Positions 23,600-33,100 of a DNA stretch of 64,000 nucleotides are shown here, piece by piece. Every line of letters starts with the position of its first letter. Position 1 is the first letter of the stretch. Origin of the DNA: Archilochus colubris (Eukaryota > Chordata > Aves > Apodiformes > Trochilidae); contig CM041084.1 in assembly GCA_023079485.1 (NCBI GenBank), forward strand, positions 118,714,467 through 118,778,466. Direction: 5' to 3'. Both the position numbers and the translations under genes were made by a program. The notes beneath the pieces were generated by a model. It saw nothing but the letters and a program-made list of their open reading frames with translations, did not search any database and had not been told where the DNA came from.

Positions 23600-24240
23600 A
23601 AAAGTGAGCTGGGGATGCCGGCGAAAGGCAGCGAAAAGAGCCGGCCAGGCGCACGCAGGGCGCCCGCACCGCCCCAGCCCCGCGCAAATGTCTCAGAGAG
23701 CGCAGCGCAGGTAGGAGCACTTTTCTCTGTCGGTTTAGTCTTTAATCCCCTGGGTTTATGCTCCTGAGCGGGGCGGCAAGGTAGCTTTACCGGCCGTGCC
23801 GGCCCCGGCTCCGCGGGAGATGCTTCACCGCATCTCCCCGCATCTGGGATCGTCTGTCCCTTGCAAACCGGCGTACCGGCCCGCCGTCTGCCGCTCGCAG
23901 GCCGCTGAGGACTAGCGGGTTCCCGCCCCTTCTTTGCCCGCAGCATCGGAGCCGACGACGTGAACACTTGGTCCCCCGGGAGCCGCAAGCGGGGCTGCGC
24001 GGCGCGTTGCGCGGGGCGGAGCGGAGCAGGGCCGGCGCTGTTACCCCTGCCCGCAGACCCCCTGTGCTCGCCCCGCCTGCTCCAGCCGCAGCAAGGCAAA
24101 GCGGAGGGTTACGTCTGCTCCTAATTTAGACGTACAGGGAAATAAATGCTCGGGAGGAGACCGCGGGCTCCTCTGCATTGGAAGGCCACGGTCGTAGCTC
24201 ACTGGAATTCCGGAGCGTCCTCACGCACCGTATCGAGGCA
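23600..24240. promoter_or_regulatory. CpG island
   Basis: Dense CG dinucleotides and GC boxes (GGGGCGGAGCGG near 24.01 kb) between less GC-rich flanks. Open frames here, including one of 191 codons on the minus strand, have no recognised domains and show the A/P/R/G bias expected from GC content. It is probably part of the same promoter cluster as the neighbouring islands. Confidence 0.6.
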
Positions 24241-24496
24241 GCTCGTTGCTGATGAAGCTAAGAAAAAGTGCTGGCCTTCGGTACAATCGAACTATTTCAG
24301 CCATGCCAACGTGTTTAATAATATTTTTCTAAAAATAAAGCTCTCCCTTGTACCGTTTTATTTTTTCGGGTTTAACATACGCTTTGAATTAAAACTGTTG
24401 ACAAGATTGTAACGAAAATACTGATTGATGTAAACACGGCCTGAAACAAATCCACACCTGATTCGGGTTCTCTGACAATGCTGATTAAAGCCAACC

Positions 24497-24698
24497 CCCA
24501 CCTTGCCCCGAGCCCGACCAGGGTCTCCAGCTTCCGGAGAAACTCTCTGCCGGAGCATAATGGTGACACAGAATTAGAGCCCAGGGAGGCGCCCAGAAAT
24601 GCAGAGTTTGAAGAGTTTGTAGCTCCCCAAGTAAAGGCACCGAGACAAGTACATTGAATGCAGTAATTTTCTCCTTCCTTGGTCTTAACCCAGCCTCC
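24497..24698 (-). other. Possible minus-strand exon, unidentified
   Basis: On the minus strand an acceptor-like site (TTCAGACTTCTCTCAACAG) ends at about 24699. A frame follows that encodes a peptide with a Cys-spaced stretch (GENYCIQCTCLG), and a donor-like GCAAG/GTGGGG occurs near 24497. The frame stays open beyond both edges, from 24710 to 24372. I do not recognise the protein. A short Cys-containing peptide is not enough to assign a domain, and a chance open frame in CpG-rich DNA is a serious alternative. Confidence 0.2.
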
Positions 24699-24837
24699 AG
24701 ATATATACAACTGTTGAGAGAAGTCTGAAGTTAGCCCATTGCCAGCGCTCGAATGAAAAGGCGAAGGGAAGCCAAAAATGCCTGTGGTCTCCGTGAACTA
24801 CATTAAATCACGGGGGGTGTGGAGGGGTGTGAGGGGA

Positions 24838-24847
24838 CTATATTTAG
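24838..24847 (+). promoter_or_regulatory. MEF2-type A/T box next to CACCC-like G-rich run
   Basis: CTATATTTAG fits the MEF2 consensus YTA(A/T)4TAR exactly and could also serve as a TATA-like element. Just upstream, at 24811-24836, lies GGGGGGTGTGGAGGGGTGTG-type sequence resembling KLF/SP sites. The pairing within a CpG cluster is suggestive of a promoter or enhancer, but single sites are common by chance. Confidence 0.3.
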
Positions 24848-24959
24848 GTAGATAATGAAGCGCGTCAAATGGCAGGGAAAAATCAGTTGCTCTGGACTGT
24901 CTAGGATTTCGTGTGTTTTTATTAATTTTCATAGGAGATTTGAAGACTTACGTGCCCTC

Positions 24960-25690
24960 CCTGTTACAAGAGGAACCCACTCTCTAGACAGAACCCGACG
25001 GCGACTTGGATCGGTTCGGCCCGGCCAGGCCCTGCAGGAAGCTTCAGGGGAGACATTTACAGCCTCCCACCCCCTCAAGATCCCCAGTGCCCCAGACGCT
25101 CCGCTCCCTACCTGGGCCCAGAGCAACCCTGCCCCGGCACAGCCGCTTTGAGCTGTGAATGGAGCCCAGGGAGGCCTGAGACGCGGAGTAAGGGGGAGGG
25201 GGGACGGGACAGGGACCGGGGGTCGCGCCTCACTTTCCTCAGGCCCCGGTGCTTTTGCTGCTGGGTATCTCTGCAGGGGCACCAGGGAGGTTTGACCTCA
25301 GCCTCTCAGGCTGGAGAGACTCAAGGCGGGGGGAGGATGATGCCGCCTCCGAGCAGCAGCACTGTCCCTTGGTGCCCGGCTGAGCAGGACAAGTACAGCC
25401 CAGGTCCTAATATAAAGCAGCTGCTCTTGCAGCCTTCACGTCCCCTACTTCTCTCTCTGTCCCGTTCCCCCCGGCCTCACTTCTCCTTTCCCCTCCCAAG
25501 GGCGCTGGCTCCAGCGGGAGCCACCGGGGCCGGCTAAACAGGAAGGTCCTGCTGGACGCCCGGGAGGGTCTCCCCGACCCCGGGGGGAGAGAATGGGCCG
25601 AGGGGAGAGCGCTTCAAGGAGCGGGAGGTGGCAGCTCTCCTCCCGCCCACCCCTCTGCGCAGGAGAAGGGAGGAAGCCTACAGCAGGAGG
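24960..25690. promoter_or_regulatory. CpG island with G-quadruplex motif
   Basis: GC-rich with frequent CG, from the GTAAGT minus-strand donor at 24951-24946 to about 25.69 kb. At 25192-25222 the plus strand has five G-runs separated by short loops, a strong G-quadruplex pattern. Overlapping frames on both strands (up to 129 codons) are Pro/Gly/Arg/Ser-rich with no domain. The likely role is promoter or 5' UTR sequence. Confidence 0.6.
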
Positions 25691-26046
25691 GATGCCCACT
25701 GCGATTTTTAGCCTCTAGTAGCGACAGTCTGCGGGTTTTTAAAATTAATTCAAAGTTCACGCGGGCAGGAACTGCACTGGGATCACAACGGCTTTAGCCT
25801 AAATCACGAACCAGAACTTCAGATGCCCCAGCGACAGCATCACTGACAACTGTCAGCCCCTTTCCCCCGAGGTACCACTGCCCTCCACCCTTCGGGGTCG
25901 CCAGCCTTGTAGGGGCACAGGGAACTTGTGTGCAGCGGGGTTCCGCGGCGCTGCGTGGAGACGGCTGCGCAGAATGATCCCGCGGGGCGAGCAGGTGCTA
26001 CTTGACCGGCGTGTCCCTGCGGGCTTCGCCGATCCTGTTTATTAAC
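25691..26046. promoter_or_regulatory. CpG-rich tail of the island cluster
   Basis: Moderate CG density continues, peaking at 25.93-26.03 kb (GTTCCGCGGCGCTGCGTGG). No coding exon recognised. Confidence 0.4.
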
Positions 26047-26205
26047 TGGGGTTTGGGTTTTTTTTTCTAGGTTTGGGTTTTGTTTCTTGAGTTGGGTTTG
26101 TTTTGTTTTTTTAAATTGTCGTTGTGAGTTTTGTTTGTGCGTGCGTGTTTTGTTAGGGCTTTTTTGTTTGGGTTTTTTTTTGTGTGGGTTTTTTTGGCTG
26201 TTTTG
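26047..26205. repeat. T/G-rich strand-skewed low-complexity tract
   Basis: The plus strand consists almost only of T and G (GGGTTT and TTTTG units) with few A or C. Any open frame across it encodes Phe/Val/Gly/Leu-rich low-complexity peptide. Confidence 0.75.
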
Positions 26206-26318
26206 CCAGATTTCCAGGCAGCGCTGACAGCGGGCTGCGCCTCACCGCATACCCAGACTCGACCTACGTGCCGGTCGCAACCCGAGCTCCTCTGCGCTGC
26301 TTTTAGTGCTTATTCTTC

Positions 26319-26353
26319 CTTTTTTTGTTGTTGTTTTTTTTTTTTTTTTTTCT
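26319..26353. repeat. Poly-T tract
   Basis: T runs interrupted by GTTGTTG, ending in an uninterrupted run of 18 T. Confidence 0.8.
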
Positions 26354-26892
26354 TCCTCCCCTCCACGGTAATGTAGACACATAGATATACGGATGGCTCT
26401 GGCCAGCATCAGGGCTTCAGACCGGTTATCCTCCTTTGTTAGGCGAAGAGGCGTCATTAGGTCCCCATTAGCTGGGTTAGCGTCACGGTGCACGTCATCA
26501 ACCCAAATCACAACACTCTGCACTGTTGTAGTTGCCCTGCGCTTCCCTCCACCGTCCTCTCGGCCGTCAGCAGCCGACGAATTATCCCGCCAAGGACAGG
26601 AGTGACAGCACACCCACGGGTGTAATATGGTGTAGCTACACAGCGGCTGACGGTGGGGGTACCGGCCAGATGAACGAATCGAGGTTTGGATCCAAACCTG
26701 CCCTCCCAAAATGACACAGCACAAGGAGCCCAGGTGGCTTCTGGGCTGCCGTTCAGTGTTACTACTTTATTGCAACTAATAGTAGTGCGAATTTTCACAT
26801 CAGCTCCCTCGTTCTTATGCTGCTCCATATGAAGAACGAATAGAAAAGAGGTTTTCAGGATGGAAGTTTTACTTACCGGGCACTCAGAAGTG
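26354..26892. other. CpG-containing unique segment
   Basis: Unique sequence with scattered CG between two skewed tracts. A minus-strand frame (26724-26242, 160 codons) and several shorter ones are open, without recognisable motifs. A clean minus-strand donor (CCCG/GTAAGT, exon end at 26877) is present. It could therefore hold the end of a minus-strand non-coding exon, which is inference only. Confidence 0.3.
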
Positions 26893-27225
26893 TAAAAAAA
26901 CAAAACAAAACCACATCATACCACAAAACGAAACAAAACCCCGAGAAAAGAAGAAGCAGCCCACCCCCACCACCACCACCCAAAGAAACAACGGTAACAG
27001 TAAACTCCAGATACCAAAAAGAACAACAGAAAAAAAAAAAAACAAAAAACAAACAAACCTAACAAAAAAATCCAAACCAAAACTAAACGAATCAACCTAA
27101 AAACCCCAAACCAAAACAAAACCTCCAACAACCAAACCAACCAAATGAAAAAAAAAAATCCAAAATCCAAAACCCACAACAAAACCAAACCAAATAAACA
27201 AAGAAACAAAACCCCCAAACAATAC
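26893..27225. repeat. A/C-rich strand-skewed low-complexity tract
   Basis: About 330 bases in which the plus strand is almost entirely A and C (AAAACC, CAAAACAAAAC units) with very few T or G. The minus strand is correspondingly T/G-rich, and its open frame (27362-26916) gives a Phe/Leu/Val/Trp-rich peptide that mimics a membrane protein but follows from composition. It is not a simple tandem repeat, because the unit varies continuously. Confidence 0.8.
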
Positions 27226-28487
27226 AGTGTAAAATCTATATGGAACACAGAACACTGCATGAAGAAAGCAGAGCTGTCCTGATCTCCGAGCCACCGAGAA
27301 ACATTTCTCTTCATACTAGAAGGGGGAGAAAGAGTTGTGCCGAAGATGTTCTCGTCTGACACACTTTACCACTCCTATGGCAAACTCCGCGGTTCCCGAC
27401 TGCTCGGAGTAAAAAAACATCCATCTCAAAGGGGACAAACTGTGGACACTGTTTAATATGCCGGTTATGCAGGTAAAAGTGCAGAGCATTTAATCGCTGT
27501 AGTTATTCTTAGGTTAACTATCAAGGAAAAGGGCGATTATCTTTCTCAGCCGCAAAGCTGCAGATTTCTCCCTTCCCGACCTCGGTCTGGCACCCACAAA
27601 TGACTTGAATGTGCCTCTGCACCCTAGAATATGACAGCGTGGAAAATGCATTATTTCCTGAAATAACAAACAACCAGCTTGTTCAAACAACCCGGCTTTT
27701 TTTGTGTTTTGTGTGCGGAGGAGTGCTTACATCAAGTCTACTCAGGTTTCCCAAGCATAAAAAAAGCTGTAAACATCGCAAATCACCTAGAAGTGTTGGG
27801 TTAAATTCTATAAATCTAGAAACAGGCACGTACTGCGTTTTTCTAGGGGAAGAAATAGATATATATTAGCAGGATATACTGTTAAAAACACAATACAGTG
27901 AAGGGGGAAATAAAGGAAGAAAAACTGAAATAGTATTGGTAGAGTCTTGACTCCGTTAAGCAAGGCAAGAGTATCTATCTTCTTTCGGTGTCACTTAATG
28001 AGAACAGAAAGAGACACATATTGTGTCTGTTTTTCTCAGTTTTCCAATATCCCCCACTCATATAACACTGGCAAGTTTCGACAGCTATTGCCAGGGCTCG
28101 AGTTGGTTTCCCTCAAGTGAAGAAATGCATCTTGAAGTGGGAAATCTGCCATTGGCTAACCACAGTCAGAGATGTCTGCTGGGATAAACAACATTGTTAA
28201 TTCCTTCAAGCTCCATCTGTGGAAATGATAAAGTGCAGCCATTATGGAAGACTGCAAGGTTAAATTAATTAGGTTCCTCCATTATGCTGCTGTCTTCTGA
28301 AGATGATTGCTATTTCCCTCTTAAATGTCATTATTCCTAGATCTATCTAGCAGCTGATGCAATTAAAATGAACATAATGTAAATTTAACAACACAAATAA
28401 CACTTTCGCCCACGTATGTTTGAATGGGGCACGCAAGGGCTATATGGCAAGCTCCCACTTTCCCCTGTAAACATCTGATGTAACCTT
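27226..28487. other. Unique segment, possible conserved regulatory elements
   Basis: No coding exon recognised. From 28.11 to 28.43 kb the sequence has a high density of homeodomain-type (TTAATTAGG, CAATTAAAAT, CCATTATG), E-box (CAGCTG) and GATAA motifs, and little low-complexity sequence, resembling vertebrate developmental enhancers. A second such patch is at 27.40-27.60 kb. Conservation cannot be tested here. A 13-base A run closes the stretch at 28488-28501. Confidence 0.35.
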
Positions 28488-28769
28488 AAAAAAAAAAAAA
28501 ATCAAACAAACCAGTGCGTATTTGGATACCTTTCTTCTGCGAATTCTTGGATCAATACTTTTGCTTCATGTTTTCATGTTCTCAGTAATGTTAAGGGATC
28601 CAGTTACAAACTCTTGCCAGTAAGAAAGAAAATATGCCCCGCTGTGCACCCTCCTAAACACTTCTAAGAAATAGTGTTTTCTTTTCATTTGGAATGACAA
28701 TTTTGTTTGTCTGCTCTGCCCCAGCGAGCGAGACTATAGATTATTAGTAGACACATTTAATTCCCCACC

Positions 28770-28960
28770 ATAACGCGAGGGGATGGCGTGGCGGGGATGG
28801 GTGGGGGGCGAGGGCACCCGGGGGGGACCGGCAGGGCCGCCGGGGCTGGAGTCGGAGCCCACCAGGGCCGGGCCGCTGCCTCCCTCCCTTCCTCCCTCCC
28901 TCCCTCCCACCTCCGGGAGCCCCGGCCGTGCTGCCCGCCCTGTCGCCGTGCTGCTCTGCG
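28770..28960. promoter_or_regulatory. Small GC-rich/CpG block with G4 motif
   Basis: About 190 GC-rich bases. The left part has clustered G runs on the plus strand (28793-28826), fitting a G-quadruplex pattern. The right part has a (CCCT)n run at 28876-28911. It is flanked by AT-rich DNA on both sides. Frames here are composition-driven. Confidence 0.5.
28876..28911. repeat. (CCCT)n microsatellite
   Basis: Imperfect CCCT/CCTT units in tandem in the GC-rich block, purine-rich on the other strand. Confidence 0.8.
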
Positions 28961-28961
28961 A

Positions 28962-29160
28962 CTATTTAATTATTTTATTTTATTTTATTCTATTTTATTT
29001 TATTTTACTTTGTTTTTAAATTTTATTTTATTTATTTTCACTTGTTATTTTATTTATTTTAATTTTATTTATATTTTTATATTTAATGTAATTTTAATTT
29101 ATTTTTATTTATTTACATTGATTTTTTTTTTAGTGTTTTTTTTTTTTAATGTTTTATTTC
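28962..29160. repeat. (TTTTA)n-rich low-complexity tract
   Basis: The plus strand is almost only T and A, with TTTTA/TTTAT units that grade from regular at the left to degenerate at the right. It begins within a few bases of the GC-rich block. A plus-strand frame across it yields Ile/Phe/Leu/Tyr-rich peptide of no significance. Confidence 0.85.
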
Positions 29161-29515
29161 TTTGAGGAAGAAGCGTGTTTTTCTCTAAGTCTTTGCAATC
29201 CTTCATGGGTCATTATGGCTTAATGCAATTAACGTAACCTTTTGTAACCCAATATCAAGTACTTCCAGGACAAATCTTTAAACAGATCACTAATCGTAAA
29301 ACAAGTTATGGTGTCTGGGAGTAAAAAAACCTAAGCTGTTTGCTATTCCCCCTGATACTTTCAGGCTTCTCCTCCTCCCTTCTTGCTACCTCTCGCATCC
29401 CGGGTTTACGGGGTCTGTTGAAACGCTGCTTCATGTTACTCTTACCCTCCTCTTAAATTCTATTTATTTGTTTATTTAATGCTCTGTATTTAGCCAAAAA
29501 ATACCTTGAAGGAGT
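29161..29515. other. Unique segment
   Basis: Single-copy-looking sequence with TCATTATGGCTTAATGCAAT and similar A/T-rich motifs at 29.2-29.3 kb. No gene recognised. It could be regulatory. Confidence 0.3.
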
Positions 29516-29840
29516 TAAAAAACGCCGGTGAGGAGGCGGGAGGTTGGTATTAAGGTGAGTATCCCCCAGCCACCCCCCTCCCCTCTGCCTCCCCGCCAGC
29601 TCCCATCACGCCACCGCTCCAGGGGCCCGAGGTGCCGCAGGGCTGGGGGGGTTGTGGCTGCTGGGTCCCAAGGGACAGTGGGACATCCATCAGCAGCACC
29701 CATTGAGCAGAGTGCCCTCTCCTGCCCTAATTCTTGGGGTATTTCTTTCAACGGAGTCAGGCACTTTCCCGCTCTTTGGTGGAAATTGGGCAGGGGAGCC
29801 CTGGGCTGGGGGGTGGTAAAAGAGGAACTGTAAAACGTGT
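29516..29840. promoter_or_regulatory. Weak GC-rich island with plus-strand donor
   Basis: GC-rich with moderate CG from 29.52 to 29.70 kb. A good donor (TTAAG/GTGAGT) lies at 29555-29560 on the plus strand, so a plus-strand first exon ending at 29554 is possible. The frames on either strand (101 and 127 codons) have no recognised domain. Confidence 0.3.
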
Positions 29841-32024
29841 CACTACATTCACAAATATAAATATTTTTTTCTCCCCCTTGTAAAGCTTTCTGCGGCACTC
29901 ACAACAAAACAGGTTTGGCTGAGAAGTTTATGTTTTGTTTAATGATGAATGGCACTTTCTGGCCTGCTCCTTGGTTCCTCCTGCTGTGCAGCCTGGGGGT
30001 AAATCTAGGTGGGATATTGAAATTCAGTTCAAATGTCACACTGATCATGGTTCAAGGTAGAAGAAGATCTTAATCCCAATTTAGGTGTATTCCTGAGTAT
30101 TTATGCATATATTTATATATGTGAGTGTTATGTGAGTATTATATAGGGCATATTCATGCTTCCTACACCTAAAAAGGCCCATTTTGGTGCTGTGGAACCC
30201 AATGCAAAAAAAATGGAATGAAAAAAAGCTGGAATTAAATCATGCAGGAATTCTGGTTCAGGGGAATCACATCCTAGTATTTAAACTATTAGATTCTGTT
30301 TGGATAAATTATTTAATTCACCACACAACATCTCTATGCCTTAATTTTCCTGATCACTTGTGTGGAATTGGTCTTGAAATATCTGATTTTAGTTTTACAG
30401 CTGAGTTTTCACTTGTAGCCCTAGTTATCCACGAGGAAAAGGGATTCCTCCAGGAACCTGCCAAGGCAGGAAAATAATTTGAGTAATTTGGAATGTCACA
30501 AAGTACTTGTGCATTATACTGCATTTATGAAGCAGTCCTTAAAATGTGTCATCTTTCAGTGTTGTATGTTGGACCTTCATATGTGAGGAACAGGGATGGG
30601 CTCAATCCGTTTATTACAGTGATGTATTTTCCAACGAGGATATAGCAAAGTTAATATGTAAAAGATCTCAGTTGTATGTTTATGAAGGGAAAAAAAGATT
30701 CACTGTGGCCTGTCTGTTTTTGGAGAGACTGACAGGTTTTCAAAGAAATCCTGCAGAATGCACAATGCGTTCACCTTGTCTAGTTTAATACAGGCAAAAA
30801 ATGATTAGAGTGTGTGTTAATACTTGCTGTACACATGACGTACGAAGCCAAGCCTCAGAAGAGTTTAAATGTTGATATACCCAGCTTGAAAAAAGCTTGT
30901 CAAATAAATCAAACCATTCTGGGGGCAAACCCATGTTGTTTTTAAACCACAGAGTGGGGCAGTGGGCGTGGTTACTCCCATGGTCGAATGGTGAATGTAT
31001 AGATTTAAAATACATTTTGCCACACTGGTTTCCAGAGGATTGTTTTGGCTTCGTATTCTGATGCCATGAGCCAAAACTCTGGTCAATGTTTTGACAACAG
31101 AGCCAGGAAAAACAAAAAAGGCTTAGCCTGTGAAAAAAGAAATGAAGATATAGTGAAAGAAAACAGTAGTCTCTCTGCCACTGCCTTACTCAATCCATAT
31201 GTGGACTTAAACACAGGAAATACCCACCATTCACCGCAATCAAGCCAAGGGCTTGTGCATCAGAACGTGCCTTGTGGAACTAATTGGACTCTATTAAGAT
31301 TGTCATTGACATACAAAAGCATTTCAAAATTAGAAATCAGATCATTTAAAGAATACAGACAAAAAAGATAATCTGCTGCAAGAGTGTTATACTTTTTTTT
31401 AATAAAATATATTATAACACTACAACCTTATGATGTGCTTTTAACATGTTTGTGTTTTTTTTTAAATGAATCATCATTTATGATGTCTGTGTTCTTAAAC
31501 TCTTCATGCTTACTTTTAATGTAAAGTATTTCCAAAACAGACTACCCACCAGGATCACTTCAGAGTACAACGAAATCCAAATGTCACTGATTTAAAATGC
31601 TAATAAACAAAGTGCATGGTACCTTTCATAAAGGCAAAGTTTACGAAGAAAACACAGCTACAAATAATAGGTCCCAGGGTAATTGATTTATTTTTCCGTT
31701 TTATAGACTTGAATAAAAACAACATTTGTCCCTGCCCAACAAGTATTTGGCTAAGTGTTTATTTTAGCACTTCCATGCCAGGTATCTCCTTGTGAGGTTT
31801 TGGTGATGCTTTTCCTGACCACATTTTTTTTAAAACTGTGTTGTTGTATTTAGATTTTAAGATTGGTGAGTTACTATGGCCTGACAAAACAACGTTGTGA
31901 CTATTAATTAAATTAATCTTCTGGGTAATTGTCTTTGAATTCACACTCCTGTGATCTTTACATGTTTGATTTATCTTTCTAGGTAGTTTTGCATCAAATC
32001 AGGGGAACCATTTATTCTCCAGTT
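29841..32024. other. AT-rich unannotated stretch
   Basis: Includes a 108-codon plus-strand frame at 31045-31371 rich in Ser/Asn/Lys with no recognised motif and no promoter or splice support. The rest shows short frames only. Confidence 0.4.
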
Positions 32025-32050
32025 GTACAGTGCTGTACAGTGCTGTACTG
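32025..32050. repeat. Short tandem/palindromic repeat (GTACAGTGCT)
   Basis: Two and a half copies of a 10-base unit whose parts are partly self-complementary (GTACAG/CTGTAC), so the segment can fold into a small hairpin. Confidence 0.7.
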
Positions 32051-33100
32051 TGATTTAAGTTACTTGGCCCTCCAGATAGAGGAGGGGGGGGGGGGTACCG
32101 AGGGCATGGGGGGCTGACATTTTCTATGATTTTCAAGTCATCAAATATGGCTGCTGTACAGCTGTCTAATAAAAATATCAATTCTTCCACATTAGCCACA
32201 CATGATGCTGTGGCAGGACTAGGAACATGGATTTTAAGTGTTTTGCATACTGTCTGTGCCTGAGAATTAATTTTGTTTTCTTCACTTTTTTGCCTCTTTG
32301 ATCCTCTTTTGCAAGCGAATCATATATCAATCAAATTTCATTAAAAATTCCTGCTCAAAGATTCATATATTTGAAACTCTTGCAAGAGCAGACTCGTTGT
32401 CACAAAACAAGAGTTACAGTCATGATTTCCAAATGTTGAAATCCTGTGGATTGACATTTCTAATACAGGTAGCAGAACTTCAACACCTGAAGCTGTATGG
32501 CCAAGTCTTATATTTGTCCATAGTGATTTTAACCCCCTGTCTATGAAAAACATAAAAGCAGTGGAAACTTGCTCTCTTTTGCTCCCTTGTAAAAGCCTGG
32601 TTTTCCTTGCCTGGTCCACAGCCTGGGATGAGGCTCAGGATTCCAGAAGGTCATGGTTCAATTTTCTCTTTTTTCCTTGTGTAAAATGCACTGAGAGTAC
32701 CCCAGCTCTTCCTCCAGAGTCGGTCCACAGATGGGCACCTCCTCATCCCCACTGCCAGCTACTCTTCTGTCTAAACCAGCAGCCTTATCCTGATATTTTT
32801 GGAACTTTTGTAGATTTGACTCCAAAATTTATGAACTATTCCTTACATTTTATGTGGTCTGCTGGGGAAAAGAGTGGGGAGAAAACCTGTGTGTAAACAT
32901 GTAAAATGGGATGACTTTACAGGCATGAGTCAAATCTGATTGTAATGTAAACACAACTGATTATTTTGTTGGTAGATGTCTGCAAAGTGTATTTGGAGTA
33001 GGACAGCCTATATGATATATTCAGAAAGCAGCTGAATGTGCAATAGATTAAGAACAGGCAAAACAGTTATTTCCCCATAAATAAAATCATTCATTCTCTC
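32051..33100. other. Unannotated stretch with G run
   Basis: Contains an uninterrupted run of 12 G at 32084-32095 followed by a further run of six G near 32109. The 117-codon frame at 32543-32896 on the plus strand has no recognised motif. Confidence 0.4.

Noticed and set aside
23524..24099. 191-codon minus-strand frame
   Set aside because: In CpG-rich DNA, Ala/Pro/Arg-rich, no recognised motif; probably open by chance.
26242..26724. 160-codon minus-strand frame
   Set aside because: Includes a run of lysines from the poly-T tract and has no recognisable domain or splice support at its ends.
26916..27362. 148-codon minus-strand frame resembling a multi-pass membrane protein
   Set aside because: The hydrophobic residues come from the T/G-rich minus strand of the A/C-rich tract; no real membrane topology or family motif.
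28788..29165. 125-codon plus-strand frame ending in an Ile/Phe-rich tail
   Set aside because: It crosses the GC-rich block and the TTTTA tract, so its composition changes exactly with the DNA composition.
31045..31371. 108-codon plus-strand frame as a small gene
   Set aside because: No recognised motif, promoter or splice evidence; length is within chance for the number of frames in 64 kb.
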